From Glebionis coronaria (lineage: Eukaryota > Streptophyta > Magnoliopsida > Asterales > Asteraceae), in the NCBI GenBank assembly GCA_025667525.1, contig CM046875.1, positions 203,170,271 through 203,234,270 on the forward strand: a DNA stretch of 64,000 bases. Reading direction: 5' to 3'. Position 1 is the stretch's first letter, and every line of letters starts with the position of its first letter. A program made the position numbers and the translations under genes. A model generated the notes under the pieces. It saw only the letters and a program-made list of their open reading frames with translations, had not been told where the DNA came from and searched no databases. This document shows, one piece after another, positions 52,086 through 63,991 of the stretch.

Positions 52086-54480
52086 ATGGATACTCGTTCC
52101 ATGTTGGAGATTTTGCAACAACGATCCGCCAACGCTAATTATTCGTCTTGTTCGAATTGTGGTGGTCCACACGATACTTATTTATGTGATCAAAACAATG
52201 GCTATTATGGGGAGGGATATGCTTATAATGGAACCGAGAACCCTAATTTTCGACCTAACTTTCAAATGGACTACACTTGTAATGACTACATGGAATATTC
52301 CGTTTTTTCATCACAAAATCCACTATCATTTCATGATCAAACCTTTAATGAGCTATACCAAAACAAAGGATTTTCCAATTATGGAGGTTTTCAAAATGAT
52401 GATAATTTTCAAGGCGATAATCAAGAAACCTTTCATAATCACGGATTTTTAAACAATGAAGGCTTTCAAAATAATGATAATTTTCAAGGCTATAATCAAG
52501 ATACTTTTCAAAATCAAGGATTTTCACATTATGAGGGTTTTTAAAATGAAGGGAATTTTCAAGGTTATAATCATGAGAATTTTCATAATCATGACTCTTT
52601 TCAAAACTATAATCCACCTAATTATGGAAATCTACCTTCACCCTATTCTTCGACTTACATGTGCGAGTTTTGTGGAAAAGAACCACATTATGGTTATGAT
52701 TGTCGACCAAAGGATCCGCCTTCTTTTGCTCTTAATGATCTCAATGAGTTTTCTTTTGTACTCGAGCAACAAGGAAAAGGCAATGAATATATTTTAAAAG
52801 CTTAAAAATGTACGAAAGAGATGAGCCTCTAGGAAATGAAAGAAGAGTCTCGGTGGTTAAGGGAAGAAATTAAGTCTCTTGAGGATGATGTAAGGAACAA
52901 ACGGTTTAATAACAAGAAAATTGGTGATAGGTATAGTGAATCGGTGAACACTTCCTCTCGGTTCCTCAAGAACAATTTAAATGATTTACTCATTAAGATT
53001 GCTACAATCGAGGAAGAAGAACAATTTTTTGTTACTCGTGCTCCTATGGTTTATCAATGATTATAGGACGATGATGAGGGACCTCCGATTTGTATGACAA
53101 TTAATGATTACACACCTTCATCAACTTTACCTCACGTGGAACCCACCGACTCTTTAACCATGGGGGACGAGCCTCTTAGTACTAATACAAACACCAATTT
53201 GGATGAACTAACCTCTTCTAGTGTTAAGAACCTTATCCCAATCCAAAGAGAGCTTGAGGGTGTTTCCAATGAACCATGTGACGAGCTTTGTATTGATACC
53301 TATTCTCCTCATGATCACATTGAGATTTCATCACACGTTGACCTTCATTCCACTACTAGTGATTTTGGTGACTTTGATCTTGATGAATTGTTTAAAGAAA
53401 GGATAATGAGATTGAGGACGAATTTTTGCAAGACTTTCCACAAATAGAGGATGATGATTGTGATTCTAGTGAGGCATCTTATGATATATTATCCGAGGAC
53501 TTTTCATGTCAAGATGACATTCCTAATTTGGATGAAGATGTTGATCCTATAGAAGAAGTGGAAGATGTTCATATTCGTGAGGTTTTATCAAACGTTTATA
53601 ATCTTATCTCCTCGATTGAAGCATTGAACACACACCATAATGATGAGTCCATAGAAGAAGAACCTTTCATTGATATTTCTTCACCGGTTTTTGAGGTTAC
53701 ACCTATTGATTTTTATGATCATATCATCCCTTTGAGTGATTCTCTCCTTAATACACCTTCTTTTGAGCCTTTTATTCCCACCCTTCCACCCTTGAAGTTG
53801 GTTATTAATGAAGATCCTATACTCTTAGAGATTCATCCTTTTTTAACTAAGGCAACTTTAGAACCCAAAACCTTTGATATGGATTCTCATATGGATATTG
53901 ATGCCACCATAGAGGCTTATCTTTCTAATATTGATATTGAGGTTGATGATAGTGATTCTAATTGGGAAGAGGGTATTCGTCTTATTGAGAACATGCTTTT
54001 TGGGACCATCGAGATTACACCTCCTCCGTAAGACACTATTAATCTTGATCCACCTTTTTCTATGCCTTCTATGGACGATTCCCCACTTTTTAATGATGAT
54101 GAGGAGCACCACATGGATATACTTGTTATGAATGTTTTGATACCTACACCTTCATTGTCTCATGATGCTTTGATCACTAAGGGGGAATCTTATATGGTTG
54201 ATACGAGCTCATCTTCTTATTTTCCCATGAAGGGATAGGTTTTTGATCCTGGGATACATATATTTGAGAAATATTGGTTTTCATCTACTCTACTTAAGAT
54301 TGTGCGTTTGATTGATATGGGATTCTCGTATGAGCTTACTTTGTTGATGCTTCCTACTTTGGAGTTGTTCGAGTGTCGAGATGGAAACTATGTATTTTAT
54401 CCTGGTGTGCTTCTTATATGAGAGATTTCGTATGTTGGACCAACTTGAGACACGTTGGACCGTTCCATTTATCGAGGCGG
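52086..54480 (+). pseudogene. Zinc-knuckle and acidic polyprotein remnant of H
   Basis: Starts MDTRSMLEILQQRS at 52086. A knuckle CSNCGGPHDTYLC lies near residue 20. Three to four Asn/Gln/Phe-rich repeats of about 28 residues follow (GFQNDDNFQG cores, 52360-52610); one is cut by a TAA at 52542-52544 where the repeat has Gln. The same frame goes on to a second knuckle CEFCGKEPHYGYDC (about 52660), further stops at 52803 and 52830, a short coiled coil (52836-53060) and an acidic Ser/Thr-rich linker to 54031 with a frame slip near 53420. A VFDPG phrase at about 54240 matches the tail of B's polyprotein. No catalytic protease motif was recognised. Confidence 0.7.
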
Positions 54481-56609
54481 ATATTGTAAATCTTATATTA
54501 AATGGCAACGTGCTAAGTTTGAGTGTATCATGTGAGATGTGCTTCAAAGTGGATATCCTTTATTCTTAATGATGGTTTCCCCAAGGACAACCTAATTCGG
54601 GGCCGAGTCGAGCTAGATTAGGGTTAAAAAAACTCAAGCATTGAATAACTAGGTTAGAAAACGTAGAGTAGATCTAAATTAGGTTAGGTTTAACAAGAGG
54701 ATGTTATAGTAGAGTTGAAGTGGAGGGGTGCCTTTCTTCGTCTTTTGGTGTTTGTTTCAAGGGTTGCTCTCTCTCATTTCATTCATGGAGCTTATGGAGG
54801 AGGCCCGTGTATCCGGTTCACTTTGATAAGTTTTTGCTATTATGATATTCAAAACATTATGCTTAAAATGAATTCACTTTAGTTGTCTCTTCCTTAACTC
54901 GAGTTAAACAAAGTACGCAATGTCATAAGTGTAGGGGAGTTTACTCCAATACTCTTAAACATTAAGGACAATGTTTATCTTAAGTGTAGTGGAGACTTCT
55001 ATCGAAGTGACCTTACCTAGACCATTGCCTTAGCCTTCATGATAATTTGGAAATTAATTTTTTAAACATTTTTCAAATTTTTGATCTACTTTTGCCACCA
55101 AAAATATGCATTTAGAATTTTTGCATTAATCAATTTTCATTTGCATATCACATTTGCATTGTCTTTTATTTCATTTTTCATCAAAAATATATAAAAAGGA
55201 AAAAATATAATAAAGGATATGGTTTAATAAATTTAGACTTCTTTGACATATTAGGCCTGCCATGGATACTTTGACTCAACCCGAGTTTGCTTATCTAAGC
55301 TTACTCTAGCTAGTATCCCTATCCATGTAGACCTTTATTGGTTTATTAGGCTAAGCATCCACTAGTCTCATTATTTGAGATTTTAAACTGTGGAGAACAA
55401 GAGATGATAGAGTTTAAAGTAAGTGTAAAGGGCTAGATAAACCTCATATTCAATAATTGTGGCTTTTATATCCCCTTTCGTAACATTTACTTTCTTGTCA
55501 ACGCATGTATATATGTTAATAAATAATAAAGAACGGTTTTAATTGGTTTGTAGTCTCTTATGCATTTTTGCCTAATCATTCGTGGTTGGTATAAACGTCT
55601 TAAGATTCTAAGTTAGAACGTTTTATGTGTACTAGAATTATGTCATGCTTAATACTTAGCGGGTGTTTTTCCTTTTATTCTTTTCAACTTTCTTTGTGAG
55701 GAATAAAGAAAAATGAGAGCGGCTTATGAAAAAAATGAATGGCTAGAAAAAAAAAGAAAAGAAAAAGAAAAATAATAATCATACAATACTCCCAAGATGG
55801 GCAGTGAAGTGTTAATTATAGTAACTATTGATTTCCAATATTACTCTCACAAGGGTTACGGGGATTTGATAGTAGCTCCAATCCAATATTACCTTGATGA
55901 GTTGCGGGATTGAAGATCCAAAGTCTCAAAAAGGCGGCGGATATAATTTATTGCGTGAGTTTTATTTTTCTTTCCTTAGTGAGTGTGTAGCTACTTATTA
56001 ATGCATAACATAAGGATCTTACACATAAGGCGAATGACTTATTACTCTTGAGTCGGACTTATATTAATTGTGGGCTGTTTTTCGAGTAATGGATAAGATG
56101 GTTACTTAGGATTAAAACCGTGCTTCCTTATTTTGAGATTTTACATTCTTATATTTCACGCTTTAAATAATGAAAAATTCGCTTTCAAGCAATTTACTCA
56201 AATAATAACCGGTCTTAGAGGCATAATAAGTGGAGGTATGAGAGTAACACAATTAATCTATATGAATGAGTTGACGCACTTTCACTTATGGAAAACAATG
56301 ATCTTGTTTTTAAGCTTGGTATGGGGAAAGTGAAACTTGAGGGTGATAAGTGTTCATGGTACCAAAAGCCCTAATTAAAGTCTTTGATGTCTTTATGAGT
56401 TATTTCTATCAAAACCATTTCAAGAAAATTAAAAAATATATAAATAAGATTGTTTAGTTGCATTGCATTGTAAATATTCAAAATCATTCATCATGTAGCA
56501 TAGTATAGTTTATTAAATCATAAAATGGCCAAGGTGGATTAATTATGAGAAAAGTACACTCTAGACTTTTGAAATACTGCATTGCATGAGGCCATGGCAA
56601 TGGTCAAGT
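54481..56609 (+). other. 3' non-coding region of element H
   Basis: No protein recognised. It contains GTGTAGGGGAGTTTACTCC (54931-54949), a CTCTAGCTAGTATCC block and an A/G-rich run with AGAAAAAGAAAAA (55745-55775). Most of it parallels element B 8650-10460 read on the minus strand. Confidence 0.65.
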
Positions 56610-56619
56610 AGAGGGGAGT
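56609..56619 (+). other. Polypurine tract of element H
   Basis: TAGAGGGGAGT immediately before the 3' LTR start TGATAAGTGTG. Element B has TATAGGGGATT at the same place. Confidence 0.8.
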
Positions 56620-59129
56620 TGATAAGTGTGAGAACACTCATCAATTATGATCCAAAAACCACTCAAAACGCAGTCATATACATTATATTTAACTGAAAAA
56701 TATCAGAATTACGTGGGTATTTGTGTTTCATGTGTTTTCAGGTAAACAAGATATTTTTTTGAGCAAACACGCGTTTTCAAGGATTTATTTGGCAAAAAGA
56801 TGAAGAAATGGACAAATCAAGCTTCAAGGACCTTACTTGCCATTATTTACCAAGAAGGAGGACTTAAATTGAAACTTTTATAAGACAAAGAATGGAAAGG
56901 AACTTTGCTTAAAAACATTCATAATACATTTGACAAAAAAGATTAAAAGTGAAGGATTAAAAAAGAAAACAAATATAAAAGTTTTTTTTTTTAACTTTTA
57001 TATATATTTGGTCAAAGCATGACCAAGACCTGGTCAAAACACAAACACACGTCTCTTCTTCTACAATCAAAGAGAGAGAAACAAGATAAGCAGACTTTTA
57101 TCACCTCTCTCCACCACATACCTGCAAGTCCGATTCGAGGAAGATACATGAGTATTCAGATGAAACTTAAAGAAGCAAAAAGGCTCCTTATCATCTCCTC
57201 TTCAAGGAGATACCATTTAATTAGATCAAAAGTGAAAGAAGAAGAAACGCCCAATTTGGAGAAGTCAATGAAGAACGAGTTCAACCTTGTATTTTCCACG
57301 TGGCACAACCTGATTAGAGAAGACACGTCATCAACACCTCACTTCCTCTCTCACACGACTATAAATACAAGGAGATCTCTTCATTTTGGAGCGGTTAGCT
57401 TAGGAGTAGATTACACCTAGTTAGTTAGTTAGGAATAGTTAGTTTGATTTTCTTTCAAAGCTTTATGATTTTCTGTTAATCAGTTGAGATTTGTAACCGA
57501 ATATCATTTACTCCATTAATGAATCTTCAGTTTTCTAAATTCTGTTAATTCGAGCTATCTCTATGTACTCTGTTCTAATCAAGAGTTTACTCTTCATAAT
57601 CTCTTAGAAGCTTATGGTAGCTTCTAATCTGTTCTCATATCAGTAGTTAATACAAAGTTTTTCAAGTTCTAACCTGAATTCAGTTCTTAAGAGTTCTTCT
57701 AAGCGTTTATCAAATATCTGATTTGATTTTAGTCATAAATAAGACTAAAGCTCATAAGCTCAAATGAGCTTATGATTAGTTTCTTGTTGTAGTTCATCGA
57801 AAATCAATGTTATTTGAGTCGAACCAATAGGAGTTTAGTTCAAGTTTGATTTTACATTAAGCTTTTCAGAATTCGAGTACAGTTTGGTGTATTTGGGACA
57901 GAGAACGATTAGAAGCTTAATCTTAGCTATTAGGTTTAAAGAATCTGCTTAGCCGTTTTTAGAAGAATTACAGTTTCATTTTCAGAAGATGAATTTCGAT
58001 TAAAAGTAGTGATAATCTCAGTTTTACATCAAAGTAGTTTATTACTCAAGTTTTGTCATTAGAATTCTCTCTGTCGATTTAAGTACATTGCAGCAAAGTA
58101 AGTGCGATTCCAGCAGTGTGGATGCTTGATAGAGTTCTGTTGTGGATATCCGTTCATCAAGTCTCTATATTGCTTGTTCGATATTCTGTTTTGTCTTCAT
58201 ATCTTGCAGGTTGTATGATTTGTAGTTCAGACGACTCAATCTGTCAATATCAAAAGTGCAGTGGTGTTTGGTTTTAAGCGAGCTCAGCACTCCGCTTCGC
58301 CCACAACGGAGGCGTGGCACTTTTGGTTAAGCTCATATTCAATATTCAATGATTCAGTGTAAAGAATGCTAGTAGATTGTTCGTTTGGTTTGTTTTGAGA
58401 CATAGGCTAACTGATTTGGTTCAAGTTTTAACTTTGCTGAAACATTGCTGGTGTAATTTTCCATTTTAGAAATTTAAAGTGTGTTTGGCGATTAGGATTA
58501 TAGTTTGGTTAATGGACAGTTATTAAGAAAATATGTTGGGCTTAGTTGTTTTTGTTGGGTCGGCCCACTTTATTAGATGGGTTTTAATTTTGGCTTAGTT
58601 CGTTTATAATTCAAACGTAATTCCAAAGTTTACAAATTTGGATTTTACAAAAAATTCATTTGTACTCTTATAATAAGTAGTTTTGATAAAATTTGATAAT
58701 TACTTCTCTTCAAATCAAAATTCGTTTTTTTATTTTCACTTTAATTGAAAAATAGTTTGTTAAAAAATTGGTTAAAATTTTATAAATTTTTTTTGTTACA
58801 TTTCGTTATTACTTTCTTGTTAAAATTAGTTTGTTTGTTGTTTTTAAAAATTGTTAATTTTCTTGTTGAATAGTAGCTACATTTTATTAATAGTTTGTTA
58901 CAATTTTGTTTACTTGTACTTTTTGCTTTAATTGCGGTATTTGCTAAATGTTGTAGACTAGTACGTATACATAGTTAATAGAATATTTTTTACCTTTTTA
59001 TTTGCTATTTGCCAATTAGACATAGATTACCATTCAACTTTTATCACCAAAAACAATAAAGTCAAGCTTGAAATGTTAAATCAATTCGATTAGATACCGA
59101 GAACAACTACACTTAAAAACAAAATATTA
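56620..59129 (+). repeat. 3' LTR of element H
   Basis: 2510 bp, TGATAAGTGTG to AAAATATTA, matching the 5' LTR with substitutions and small indels. TATA box TATAAATA at 57360-57367. The two-level inverted repeat of the 5' LTR recurs at 58251-58325. Confidence 0.93.
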
Positions 59130-59134
59130 GGGAC

Positions 59135-60838
59135 AGAGTGTTTTCCATGGTGGTGATTCTTGTCCTGAGTCGTGGGATATCAACATCTTTCAAGGACTTG
59201 GAGATGTCATAAAGATTGGAGGCATTAGCCATATAACCTTGTGCACCCTTTCCCAATCAAAATTCTGCTTCAACATCCATGTGTACATCCTCATAGATAG
59301 CATTACATTTACCCTTTACCATATCCAAGTCAGACCTGAGAGAGTCCAACCTGGTGAAAACCTCAGTGAGTCTATCGTCCTTCAATAACTCCAGTAGTTG
59401 ACTAACCCTAGAAGTGGACTCAGTAGTACTAGTGATCAGTCCATCCAGAGTTGTTTTTAAGGACACATTCGCTTCAATAGTTAGAAGAGCATGGTTGAGG
59501 AAGTTGATGAGCTTCTTTTCTTGATTCTCATGGCTACTATTAACAGAGCTGATGAACTCCATTTGGTTATCCACCTGAATTCTCATCTTCTCCTCAGCCA
59601 TGTCAAAACGATCACCATACGTTCTGAATTCATCAAGGAGTTCATCAGTCTTGGAAGCAAGGTCTTCATGAGCCTGAGTTACCTCAGCTTTTAGAGTGGT
59701 AGAAGCATGGGTTAAGACACCTTTGAGGTTTCATACAAAACCTTCACAGTAACAGGCTTTGTGTCATCAAAGGTGGTATCCAGAACCACAGTCTGAGTCC
59801 CCAACGAAGAGGTGTCAAGTTTTGCCTCTTGGGAGGGCTTTTTAGTTACCTCAGGGGAGGGCTCTTTTTGTTCGGATGCCTCAGGGGAGGGCTTTTGTTG
59901 AGCCTCAGGGAGGGCGGTATGTCCTCGAACAGTGGTGGGGACCGTGGCTTCTAGTCTGATTGAGGAGAGGCCTGAGAGTCAGGTTCACCCCTAGCCTCAA
60001 TCATGTCATCGTCGTCACTGAAACCTTGGAGTAGCTCTTCAGGCTCCTCTAGTAGATTTACAAAATCTCCAAAGTTCAGTAATCCCCTTGGTTTGTCTAG
60101 CTCCCCTTCAAAAGAAGGTTTGCCTTGGTTATCATCACTCCCTACCCTAAATCATGAGGCTTCGGTTTTAGGCAACTGATGCTCAAGGGCAGTTTGCGAT
60201 TGATTAGTTGTGGAGGTGAGATCCCTATCAGCGGGGTCTTTTACCCGTGGGCGTCCCTCTGAGTCTTTGGGATCAGTAGTGGTTCCCTCAGGAAAAGCCT
60301 TTTGTTTTAGTGTGCCTTCATTGGGAGTTATGGAAGTGAGATTCCTATCAGCGGGGTGTTCTACCTGTGGGAGTCCCTCTGAGTCTAAGGAATCGAGTTT
60401 GGGTCCTCATGCAAAGACTTGTGAGCAAGTGTGCCTATGAGCGAGGTGTGTTACCCGTAGGCGTCTCTCTGAGTCTTTGGCCTTAGTTTTGTCCTCAGGC
60501 AAAGGTTGTGATTTACGAGTGCCATCATCGGACTGAGTGGAAGGCAGTCCCATAGGAGAAGGTTGTATGTTTCCTTCTCCATCAAGAGGACCAGTAGGTT
60601 GGCCCGTCGACTCTGACTGTGATGTATCAGGGCCTCCCGAAAGCTCTTTCCCTTGAGGTAGATGAATCTTGGTCTGAATAAGGGTGGTATTTTTAACCTT
60701 GGCCTTTTTGGGGTGTGCCTCGGAAGCCTCAGGGCCCTGTCTCGTTGTTGGTTTGGTCTTTGGCACAGTGTGAGTCTTCTTGTTCCCCTTCTTTGGTAAG
60801 AAGGGAATGCGAGACACGGATGATTCACGACTGATCAC
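59135..60838 (-). pseudogene. Third ORF of copia G, N-terminal part
   Basis: Minus-strand remnant from the Tekay-like insertion at 60845 to the H insertion. It begins (5' end lost) with basic MISRESSVSRIPFLPKKGNK and Pro/Gln-rich sequence. Three tandem repeats of about 105 bp (60210-60515) encode KDSEGRPRV-like units, followed by SPE/KP-rich repeats at 59840-59930. A coiled-coil part at 59700-59257 runs (AEEKMRIQVDNQMEFIS, ENQEKKLINFLNHALL) to a TGA at 59257, then on in the same frame (MANASNLYDISKSLKD, RTRITTMENTLS) to the H junction. Function unknown; it looks structural, not enzymatic. Confidence 0.6.
60210..60515 (-). repeat. ~105-bp tandem repeats in the G third ORF
   Basis: Three copies of a unit containing TCCCTCTGAGTCTTTGG and TATCAGCGGGGT-like phrases (60225-60275, 60345-60395, 60435-60480). 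The period is not a strict multiple of three because of small indels, and the middle unit carries a stop. Confidence 0.65.
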
Positions 60839-61687
60839 CTCAGTTGTAAAACCCGCATGCTTTTACCATGAATAGTACCCTTAGGATCGTACGTACTAGA
60901 TTAAAACTTTCCTATTATAGCATGATTACGATTACGTGTTAGGATTTTACGTATTACGTACGTGTTAGAACACGATAAGTATTTACTACGCACGAGCACG
61001 CAATAATTATTTGAAAATAATTAATCACGAACATGCGATCATGAAAACATGAACGTAATTAAATAACAAACTATTATTAGTTACGTATATATATTTATTA
61101 CGAGCGTAAATGAATATATTAGGTCACGGTAATTATTTAACGAGAACACATTAAACGCGAACACAAATAATCACGAACGAATAATTAAACAACGAGACAC
61201 GGAAAACGGTACGGGTACCCCATGTGGGGCCCCTACCCGCGGCTACAAGGGAAAGATGGGCCAAGCCCATCTCAATTTTCACTAAGGAGGGTAAAAGGAA
61301 AAACCACTACTCATTTTTTACTTTTATAGAAGATTTTTCAAAAACCTAAAAAGTTCTTCCTCCTCCTTTTTGTTTCTTTTGGCCGCCACCCTCAAACACA
61401 CCAAAGGAGGTGTTTATTGATCTTTGATCTTGGATTTGTTGCTATTGTTCGTGTTTGTTCATCGTTGTTTAGATCCACGCATTTGGTAATTCTTTTAAAC
61501 CCTTTCTTTTGATTTAATCTTTTAAATAATTAAGAACATGATATGTTTTTCTTAAAAACCTAATTAAATCATAGATCTAACATAAAATTGGTTTTGGAAT
61601 ATATCAAAAGGGTTGTTTAGGAGTTTTTGTTCTTGGCCGCCGCCTAAACCGAACCCGAGGGGGTCTCGGTTTGGCTACACGACCACC

Positions 61688-61709
61688 ACCGAGACCATAT
61701 GGTCCCGGT
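61688..61709. repeat. Palindrome in the LTR of element I
   Basis: ACCGAGACCAT (61688-61698) and ATGGTCCCGGT (61699-61709), reverse complements apart from one position. It is related to the palindrome of element A (712-732), sharing the ACCGAGAC arm. Confidence 0.7.
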
Positions 61710-62229
61710 TGGTTGGTGTGGGTCCCACGGCAGCAACAAGACAAGGGTAACCCCGATTTGGTTCGGGGTATGGTGTCGATTTCATGTCCGGTTCATGGTT
61801 CTTAGTCAAGATCCGGTTCACGGTGTGTGTTAAGATTAATTTTCTTTTATAATCTTATGTTAAAATTAAATTAATGAACATGACATGATTAATTTAATAA
61901 CATGACTTAGGTTATATTAATTATTAAAATCATGAAATTTTTAACCTAAGTATTTTATATTTTTAAGACTTATAATTAATTAATTATTTAAAAACCATGG
62001 TTATAATTAATTAATTAACATGACTTAGGTTATATTATTAATAAATAATAATACATGTTTTAACCTAAGTATTTAACTTTATTTAATTAAAAACATGATA
62101 TACTTTAATTAAATATTTTAACCTATAGTTTATTTTAATTACATGAAATAATTATTAAACTATACATTATATCATATGACTTAGAAAATAATCATGAAAA
62201 CCCTTAGGCTTATATACTTAGCTTATTTA

Positions 62230-62560
62230 ACCAGCTTATATCTAATTATGGAAACGTTCTATTTTTAGAAACTTATTTAAATAAGGCAGCTAATCTATTT
62301 ATGGAAACTTTCTATTTTTTTAGAAACTTATTTATTTCAAGCAGCTAATCTATTTATGGAAACTTGTTTAAATAAGGCAGCTAATCTATTTATGGAAACT
62401 TTCTATTTTTAGAAACTTATCTATTTTAAGCAGTAATTCTGTTTTTGGAAACTTTCTATTTTTGGAAACTTTCTATTTTTGGTAACTTTCTATTTTTGGA
62501 AACTTTCTATTTTTGGAAACTTTCTATTTTAGGAAACCTGCTATTTTTGGAAAGTTACTT
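62230..62560 (+). repeat. Minisatellite of GGAAACTTTCTATTTTT units in LTR I
   Basis: First three longer units of about 60-70 bp (GCAGCTAATCTATTTATGGAAA...), then six or more 17-18-bp units of GGAAACTTTCTATTTTT. Present only in LTR I; the LTR of A has the unrelated CAGTGGGAAC array. Confidence 0.8.
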
Positions 62561-63801
62561 ATTATTACACAGTAAGTATAATAATACATGATATACCAGA
62601 AATACTTAATCAGAGTAAACAGAATATAAGAATAACACAGTTTAAGGCTTTAAACAGTAAAACATGATAAGAACATATAAAATAAGCTAAGACATGACAT
62701 AAAATCAGTTACGTATTAGTAAGCAGATACTTATTCATGTATGTATTTATGTAGCATTAGTGATACGGAAGTAGGATTCCTCTCAGTTCGTCTTCTTCAT
62801 CCACTGGACATAAGGTATGGATTCCTGTCCTTTCAGTATGGACATTCTTTCCTTATTAGGATTTCCTGTATGCAGCCAAATGTTTTCCCGTAGTATAAGT
62901 TATGTGTTGAATTGCTTATGTTTAATTTAGAATACCTATAGCCATATACATGCATGACCAGTTTCACCTAGTTATGGAGGTACCATAACCATAATATTAG
63001 AGGCACTGATGTTATGACTTCACCACGGCGGAGTGATTGCTCGTGGCGTCCCTTCAGCTTTTGGCCATTTATATTATATTTATCATGTGGGGCGTATGGG
63101 TGCATCCTAGTTACATGTTTTCAGTCAGGATTTCATGATGAATGCGGTGTGTGGCTTGCATCCTTCACAAGGAGCTGATCCCTCCTACCCAAAAAATAGT
63201 ATATTAAATTAGAGGCAGCCCCTCTAATTTGCATGATGAGGTCACCCCTCCAAGTATTCATGCACGGTGGATTTTCATGACCTATATTGGCTAATGGTAA
63301 AATATGATAAACAGTTTTTACAAGATAAACATAAGGCTTTTCAAACTATAAAACCAGTTTTATCAAGCCTTAATCAGATTACTCGGGATTTAGTTCTTCC
63401 GCTGTTATATGTTATATGCTTATTCTATTCATGCTTTGTTGTACATCCTTGCACTGAGTGTATTGCTCAGCCGTTTTCCTTTTCTATGTTTCCAAAACTG
63501 CAGGTACTCAGGGACGCTCGTAGACTTTAAGAGTATGTGCATATGGACTGGAAGCTTTCTAGCCTTTCTTTACTTTATGCATTACTTTTCTTTTGATACA
63601 CTTGCTATGGGCATTATTTAGTCCTTTCCTTTACTATACTATGTTTGTGTGTGATGAGCTTTACATTTAGACTACCGATGTTTGATTCCGGTATTTTCCT
63701 TTTATGGTCATGTAATGTTTAGACATTTTTCCTTGTATGCTTTGATGACACGCCATAATTACGTGTGACATTTCCATTATCAAAATGGGGTGTTACAATT
63801 A

Positions 63802-63814
63802 TGGTATCAGAGCC
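63802..63814 (+). other. Primer binding site of element I (Met-type)
   Basis: TGGTATCAGAGCC four bases after the LTR end, the canonical initiator-Met-type site. It is intact, unlike that of element A. Confidence 0.88.
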
Positions 63815-63973
63815 AAGGCTTCGACCTGTAGGCTCTAAAATATGACCTGTGATTAGTGGGTAGTCACTACGGTCTTCCTAGAACTGAGAGTTGTTTTCAT
63901 GCATTCATCATTTTTAAGCATACATATATATGTCATTGTCGTAGATTTATGACTAAGTAATGGTTGGTACAGG

Positions 63974-63991
63974 ACTGGCCCTATTTAGTCG
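63974..63991 (+). other. First leader hairpin of element I
   Basis: GACT and AGTC around GGCCCTATTT, the counterpart of the first hairpin in the leader of A (2772-2789). The window ends before the rest of the array would appear. Confidence 0.55.

Larger units (their letters stand above)
48717..59129 (+). mobile_element. Element H: non-autonomous Tat/Athila-like gypsy
   Basis: 10.4-kb element with perfect GGGAC duplications (48712-48716 and 59130-59134). LTRs are 48717-51220 and 56620-59129, about 2.5 kb and similar, with scattered differences. A TGGCGCCGCTGCCGGGG primer site follows the 5' LTR and a purine tract AGAGGGGAGT precedes the 3' LTR. LTR ends are TG/TA...TTA rather than TG...CA. 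The only coding is a broken zinc-knuckle and acidic polyprotein; no capsid, RT or integrase is visible. It splits the third ORF of element G, which reads on in frame once H and one duplication are removed. Confidence 0.9.
60845..63797 (+). repeat. 5' LTR of element I
   Basis: 2953 bp, TGTAAAACCC to GGGGTGTTACA. Related to the LTR of A over its second half (TTTCAGTA-GGAC, GATTTCC, CAGCCAA-TGTTTTCCC, GAGCTGATCCCTCC), but the first half has diverged and carries other repeats. A CT-rich stretch with AAGTTCTTCCTCCTCC at 61350-61370 may be near the transcript start. Confidence 0.88.

Noticed and set aside
52345..52617. Minus-strand frame opposite the H repeats
   Set aside because: Mirror of the Asn/Gln repeat coding on the plus strand.
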